A stretch of DNA of 9,264 nt, from the NCBI GenBank assembly GCA_963169595.1, contig CAUJFM010000078.1:1-9264 (forward strand), in the 5' to 3' direction. Positions 7,135 through 9,264 of this stretch are shown here, piece after piece. The number at the start of each line of letters is the position of its first letter. Position 1 is the stretch's first letter. The translations under genes were made by a program, and so were the position numbers. Origin of the DNA: Bacteroidota bacterium (GTDB lineage Bacteria; Bacteroidota; Bacteroidia; Flavobacteriales_F; PHOS-HE28). The notes under the pieces are model-generated. The model was not told the DNA's origin, searched no databases, and saw only the letters and a list, made by a program, of their open reading frames with translations.

Positions 7135-8025
7135 ATGAACACATCACCCCTCATCGAACTGAACAACGGCGTCCGCATGCCCGCGCTGGGGCTGGGCGTC
7201 TTCCTTTCCACGCCGGAACAGACCGCCAATGCGGTGGCCACGGCCATCGCCAACGGCTACCGGCTCATCGACACGGCGGCCGCTTACAACAACGAACGCC
7301 AGGTGGGCGAAGGCATCCGGCGCTCCGGCGTGAAGCGCGACGAACTCTTCATCACCACCAAGCTCTGGGTGGCCGACTACGGGCCGGAGACCGCGATGCG
7401 CGCCTTCGAGGCGAGCCTGCGACGGCTCGGCCTGGACCACATCGACCTGTACCTGTTGCATTGGCCGGTGCCCACGGATTTCGAGGGCACCGTGGCCTCG
7501 TACAAGGTGGCGGAGAAGCTGCTGCGCGACGGCCGTGTGCGCGCCATCGGCGTGTGCAATTTCCAGCCCAAGCACCTGGACGACCTGCTGGCCCGCACGG
7601 AGGTGGTGCCCGCGCTGAACCAGGTGGAGCTGCACCCGTACTTCACCGGGCCGGAGGTGCGTGCGGCGAACGAACGCCACGGCATCATCACGCAGTCGTG
7701 GTCGCCGATCGGTGGCGCGTACTACCGCCGCCACGCGACCGACGCACCCACGGGACCGCTGCAGGCCCCCGTGATCACCGCGCTGGCCGCCAAGTACCGC
7801 AAGACGCCGGCACAGATCATCCTGCGCTGGCACCTGGACCACGGCTTCTCCGCCATCCCCAAATCGGTGAACCCCGGCCGCATCGCCGAGAACTTCAATG
7901 TCTTCGACTTCACCCTTACGCCCGCGGAGATCGCCGCGATCGATGCCCTGGACACCGGCGTGCGTGCCGGTGGCGACCCGGAGAAATTCACCCGGAACTC
8001 ATACCCCATCACCATCGATGCGTGA
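7135..8025 (+). CDS. Aldo/keto reductase (2,5-diketo-D-gluconate reductase-like)
   Basis: A 296-residue NADPH-dependent reductase with the (beta/alpha)8 fold, expected to reduce aldehydes and ketones such as methylglyoxal or sugar ketones in the cytoplasm. The full catalytic tetrad is visible: D46 (RLIDTAAAY), Y51, K76 (FITTKLW) and H109 (YLLHWPVP). Other family landmarks are IGVCNFQPKHL (138-148), NQVELHPYF (162-170) and the NADPH phosphate-binding segment IPKSVNPGRIAEN (241-253). Length and motifs fit the DkgA/YvgN (AKR5) group; the exact substrate is unknown. The frame is open upstream to 7069, but MNTSPLIELNNGVRMPALGLG is the canonical family start and its ATG follows an A/C-rich leader. 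It lies 145 nt after the dehydrogenase stop with its own copy of the upstream element, so the two enzymes are probably co-regulated rather than strictly co-transcribed. In E. coli, dkgA is likewise adjacent to an aldehyde reductase gene (yqhD) under the AraC-family regulator YqhC. Confidence 0.93.
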   Translation: MNTSPLIELNNGVRMPALGLGVFLSTPEQTANAVATAIANGYRLIDTAAAYNNERQVGEGIRRSGVKRDELFITTKLWVADYGPETAMRAFEASLRRLGLDHIDLYLLHWPVPTDFEGTVASYKVAEKLLRDGRVRAIGVCNFQPKHLDDLLARTEVVPALNQVELHPYFTGPEVRAANERHGIITQSWSPIGGAYYRRHATDAPTGPLQAPVITALAAKYRKTPAQIILRWHLDHGFSAIPKSVNPGRIAENFNVFDFTLTPAEIAAIDALDTGVRAGGDPEKFTRNSYPITIDA

Positions 8026-8110
8026 GGGGTAAGGGCCAGTGGGTTGATCAGGTCCGTTGGGGCGTTCCGGCGCTCTCTTCCGTACTGCCTCTGCGTGGCC
8101 TTGGACGGCT

Positions 8111-8137
8111 TTTGCGCGTCAGACTTGATTACCTTCG
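8111..8137 (+). promoter_or_regulatory. Possible promoter of the toxin-antitoxin pair
   Basis: TTTG at 8111-8114 and TACCTTCG at 8130-8137 resemble the Bacteroidota -33 and -7 boxes; the latter differs from TAnnTTTG at one position. The 15-bp spacer is shorter than usual, and the -7-like box ends only 4 nt before the antitoxin ATG, which would imply a nearly leaderless transcript. No operator palindrome is obvious. Weak support. Confidence 0.3.
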
Positions 8138-8141
8138 TTCC

Positions 8142-8342
8142 ATGGCCAAGCGCACCGACCTCCTCGACAAAAAGAAAGTGTTGAAGTCGATCAAGAGCCT
8201 TCCGGACAAGTTCAGCGTGGATGATGTGGTGGACCGCATGATCATCCTCGAAAAGCTGGAACGTGCGATCGCCGACAGCGAGGCCGGGCGCACCTATACC
8301 CTGGCCGAGGCGAAGAAGCGCCATGCGAAATGGCTGAAGTGA
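8142..8342 (+). CDS. Antitoxin of a ParE/RelE-type toxin-antitoxin pair
   Basis: A 66-residue, strongly charged, mostly helical protein. Its layout (a basic N-terminus, the segment SLPDKFSVDDVVDRMIILEK at 18-37, then an acidic E-x-GRTYTLAEAKKR stretch ending HAKWLK) matches small antitoxins that precede ParE/RelE toxins in many Bacteroidota (recognised from memory). The C-terminal EAKKRHAKWLK is the type of segment that wraps the toxin. The ATG at 8142 was chosen because the frame, although open far upstream, runs there in the shadow of the reductase gene. The stop overlaps the toxin start by 13 nt, indicating translational coupling. Base composition is more A-rich than in the flanking genes (e.g. 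acaaaaagaaagtg), compatible with horizontal acquisition. There is no obvious helix-turn-helix, so autoregulation cannot be read from the sequence. Confidence 0.8.
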   Translation: MAKRTDLLDKKKVLKSIKSLPDKFSVDDVVDRMIILEKLERAIADSEAGRTYTLAEAKKRHAKWLK

Positions 8343-8659
8343 TCTTCACCGCGGAGGCGGTGCGGGACATCGAGGAAATACACGCCTACATTGCCCAGGA
8401 TTCCGTCCGGTATGCGGACCGCCAAGTACGGTTGTTCTATGAAGAAGCCGAGCGGCTGGCCTTATTTCCAAGGGGAGGCCGCATGGTCCCCGAGGTCCAG
8501 CACTTCACGGTAAGGGAACTCATCATCGGCAACTACCGCATGATGTACCGCTTGTTGGAGCCGGACGTTGTGGAGGTGATGATCATCCATCACGCCAAGC
8601 GCAGGTTCCCATTCGGACGGATCCAGCCCGGTGGTTCAACCCGGACGCGCCGCAAGTGA
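8330..8659 (+). CDS. ParE/RelE-family toxin
   Basis: A 109-residue protein with the ParE/RelE fold pattern: VIFTAEAVRDIEEIHAYIAQD (beta-1 and the first helix, about 4-24), a second helix (about 26-45), LFPRGGRMVPE (45-55), then the C-terminal strands VRELIIGNYRMMYRLLE (61-77) and VVEVMIIHHAKRRFP (80-94). The YR(M)MYRL and HHAKRR segments are the family's conserved end. ParE members poison DNA gyrase while RelE members cleave mRNA on the ribosome; sequence alone does not settle which applies. RELIIGNYRMMYRL and the HxAKRR tail look ParE-like, so gyrase is the first guess. The tail of about 15 residues (RIQPGGSTRTRRK) extends beyond the usual fold and may be read-through into neighbouring DNA. 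The gene overlaps its antitoxin by 13 nt. Confidence 0.85.
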   Translation: MAEVIFTAEAVRDIEEIHAYIAQDSVRYADRQVRLFYEEAERLALFPRGGRMVPEVQHFTVRELIIGNYRMMYRLLEPDVVEVMIIHHAKRRFPFGRIQPGGSTRTRRK

Positions 8660-8893
8660 TCCGTTGAGGGAGGGAGCTAATGGCCCTGATCAGAAGCGGT
8701 AAGCTGGAGCGGAAAGTTGTGAATTGCACGTAGGAATTGCAGGAGCGATGGGCATGGGTGCGCTCATGATCCCCGCTCGCTGGGGAACAAGTGCGGCTGC
8801 CGCTGCGCCGGATCACGCGGAGTCCTCTTACCGACCCTTCGGGTCGTGCCGGATGTTACGGGCGTCAAGTGCATTTGCTCGAACAGGGGAAGT

Positions 8894-8938
8894 GATCAAC
8901 TATTGTCAGTGAAGCCGCTTCATTGACAATAGTTGATC
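8894..8938. repeat. 45-nt near-perfect inverted repeat (hairpin)
   Basis: Two 22-nt arms, 8894-8915 and 8917-8938, flank a single C at 8916. The only mismatch (G8909 against T8923) is a G-U wobble in RNA of the plus strand. The arms begin GATCAACTATTGTCA and are conspicuously AT-rich in a GC-rich setting. The flanks do not extend the pairing and no T-run follows on either strand, so an intrinsic terminator is unlikely; a bidirectional RNA-stabilising hairpin, a REP-like palindrome or a mobile-element end are the alternatives. Confidence 0.8.
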
Positions 8939-8940
8939 CA

Positions 8941-9150
8941 TGCCGCGCGTGAGCGGGCGCAGCGGCAGCTCCCGGCCGGGAAGGCCTGTGCGGATGCCGC
9001 AACGAGGAGGCGCCCTTCGAGGGCCTCAGGGCGAGGGAGCCCCCGCAGTGCGTGCAGCCGCTGGCCGCTTGGCCGGGACTACAGCGGAGCACCCGGCCCC
9101 GCGCGTTGGGCTTGTGCGCGGGCAAGGGGACACGCCCACCCGGTACGAAT
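8941..9150. other. GC-rich multi-hairpin element, possible structured RNA or dispersed repeat
   Basis: Several stems can be drawn: the palindrome TCCCGGCCGGGA (8970-8981); GAGGC..CC/GG.GCCTC around a CTTCGA loop with one bulged G (9007-9027); CTGGCC-GCTT-GGCCGG (9061-9076); GGCCGGG (9071-9077) with CCCGGCC (9092-9098) around the 14-nt loop ACTACAGCGGAGCA; and CCCGCGC (9098-9104) with GCGCGGG (9116-9122). Some stems share bases and are mutually exclusive. The loop containing ACTACAGCGGA between G-rich and C-rich arms resembles an intergenic motif I recall as recurring in Bacteroidota genomes, but that is unverified. High GC content alone yields chance hairpins. Confidence 0.4.
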
Positions 9151-9171
9151 GCCAGCGAACGTTGTGTGCCT

Positions 9172-9264
9172 CTACTTGTCCGTGAGGATCTTCGGCGGTA
9201 TCAACTTGTACACCACCGGCGTCACCAGGCGGCTCAGCAAGGTGCTGCTGATCAGCCCGCCGAT
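9172..9264 (-). CDS. Second RND efflux transporter, C-terminal end (partial)
   Basis: On the minus strand the frame enters from the right edge of the window and ends at TAG (complement of 9172-9174). The 30 visible residues are IGGLISSTLLSRLVTPVVYK followed by LIPPKILTDK. This is the last transmembrane helix of RND pumps, whose signature is GGxxxSTxLxxxVxPxxY, with a short cytoplasmic tail. The wording SSTLLSRLVTPVVYKLIPPK leans towards the heavy-metal (CusA/CzcA) branch, though 30 residues cannot decide this. It is a different gene from the pump at the left of the window, which ends IGGLLFSTCAVLLVLPLLYTW. It converges on the toxin-antitoxin pair, so its promoter and partners lie outside the window to the right. 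Confidence 0.75.
   Translation of the reverse strand: MGGLISSTLLSRLVTPVVYKLIPPKILTDK

Larger units (their letters stand above)
8660..9171. other. Convergent intergenic region without a supported gene
   Basis: These 512 nt separate the toxin gene from the stop of the minus-strand RND gene. The left part (8660-8893) shows no coding signal; it contains an 8-bp direct repeat GAATTGCA (8722 and 8735) and a small perfect hairpin CGACCC-TTC-GGGTCG (8832-8846). A 45-nt hairpin follows at 8894-8938, then a GC-rich, hairpin-dense segment to about 9150. Open frames here are GC-driven and low in complexity, so I do not call them. No T-tract marks an intrinsic terminator on either strand. Confidence 0.6.

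Noticed and set aside
8722..8742. Direct repeat GAATTGCA as a target-site duplication
   Set aside because: The two 8-bp copies are only 5 bp apart with nothing between them, so no inserted element is implied.
8724..8912. 62-codon frame starting with TTG between the toxin and the hairpin
   Set aside because: It has a non-ATG start, Ala/Met-rich low-complexity translation and no homology recognised, and it runs into the inverted repeat.
8894..8938. Rho-independent terminator shared by the convergent genes
   Set aside because: The stem is strong, but neither strand has a T-run after it, and it lies about 235 nt from each stop codon.
8865..9185. Overlapping 81- and 86-codon frames on both strands in the GC-rich intergenic segment
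   Set aside because: Both cover the hairpin-dense region, are Arg/Gly/Pro/Ala-rich and lack coding features; one also overlaps the end of the RND gene. High GC content explains their length.

Overview
The window is a dense, GC-rich stretch of bacterial chromosome. It most resembles a high-GC member of the Bacteroidota, possibly Flavobacteriales. The evidence for this is indirect: start codons generally lack a Shine-Dalgarno sequence and follow short A/C-rich leaders (e.g. gaacaacaccATGAAA), and promoter-like boxes look like degenerate TAnnTTTG. No rRNA, tRNA, CRISPR array, transposase or phage gene was seen.

Left part (1-5747, all + strand): an export operon. It holds the last 73 residues of a TolC-type outer-membrane channel, a complete RND inner-membrane pump (1049 aa), a lipoprotein periplasmic adaptor (364 aa) and a 12-TM MFS exporter that is very like E. 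coli NepI (purine ribonucleoside efflux). The gaps between genes are about 7-12 nt, so one transcript is likely. The channel-pump-adaptor trio is a complete tripartite efflux system in the order TolC-RND-adaptor. The pump has Asp-Glu in TM4 and no lysine at the usual TM10 position.

Middle part (5748-8025, + strand): two carbonyl/alcohol redox enzymes, a zinc-dependent medium-chain alcohol dehydrogenase and an aldo/keto reductase. Each is preceded by a copy of the same upstream element, about 45 bp at 76% identity with weaker ungapped similarity for about 40 bp more. Inside each copy are two direct half-sites exactly 21 bp apart, followed by a conserved CAnnTTTG box. This looks like a shared operator plus promoter, of the kind AraC-family activators use, and suggests the two reductases form a small co-regulated aldehyde/alcohol response regulon. 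No regulator is encoded in the window.

Right part (8026-9264): a compact ParE/RelE-type toxin-antitoxin pair (antitoxin first, 13-nt overlap), then a 512-nt gene-free stretch, then the C-terminal end of a second RND transporter on the minus strand converging on the pair. The gene-free stretch contains a 45-nt near-perfect hairpin, and to its right a very GC-rich region of several stem-loops that looks like a structured RNA or dispersed intergenic repeat rather than coding DNA.

No clearly novel multi-gene system is visible. The strongest unexplained signals are the duplicated 21-bp-phased regulatory element and the structured convergent intergenic region.
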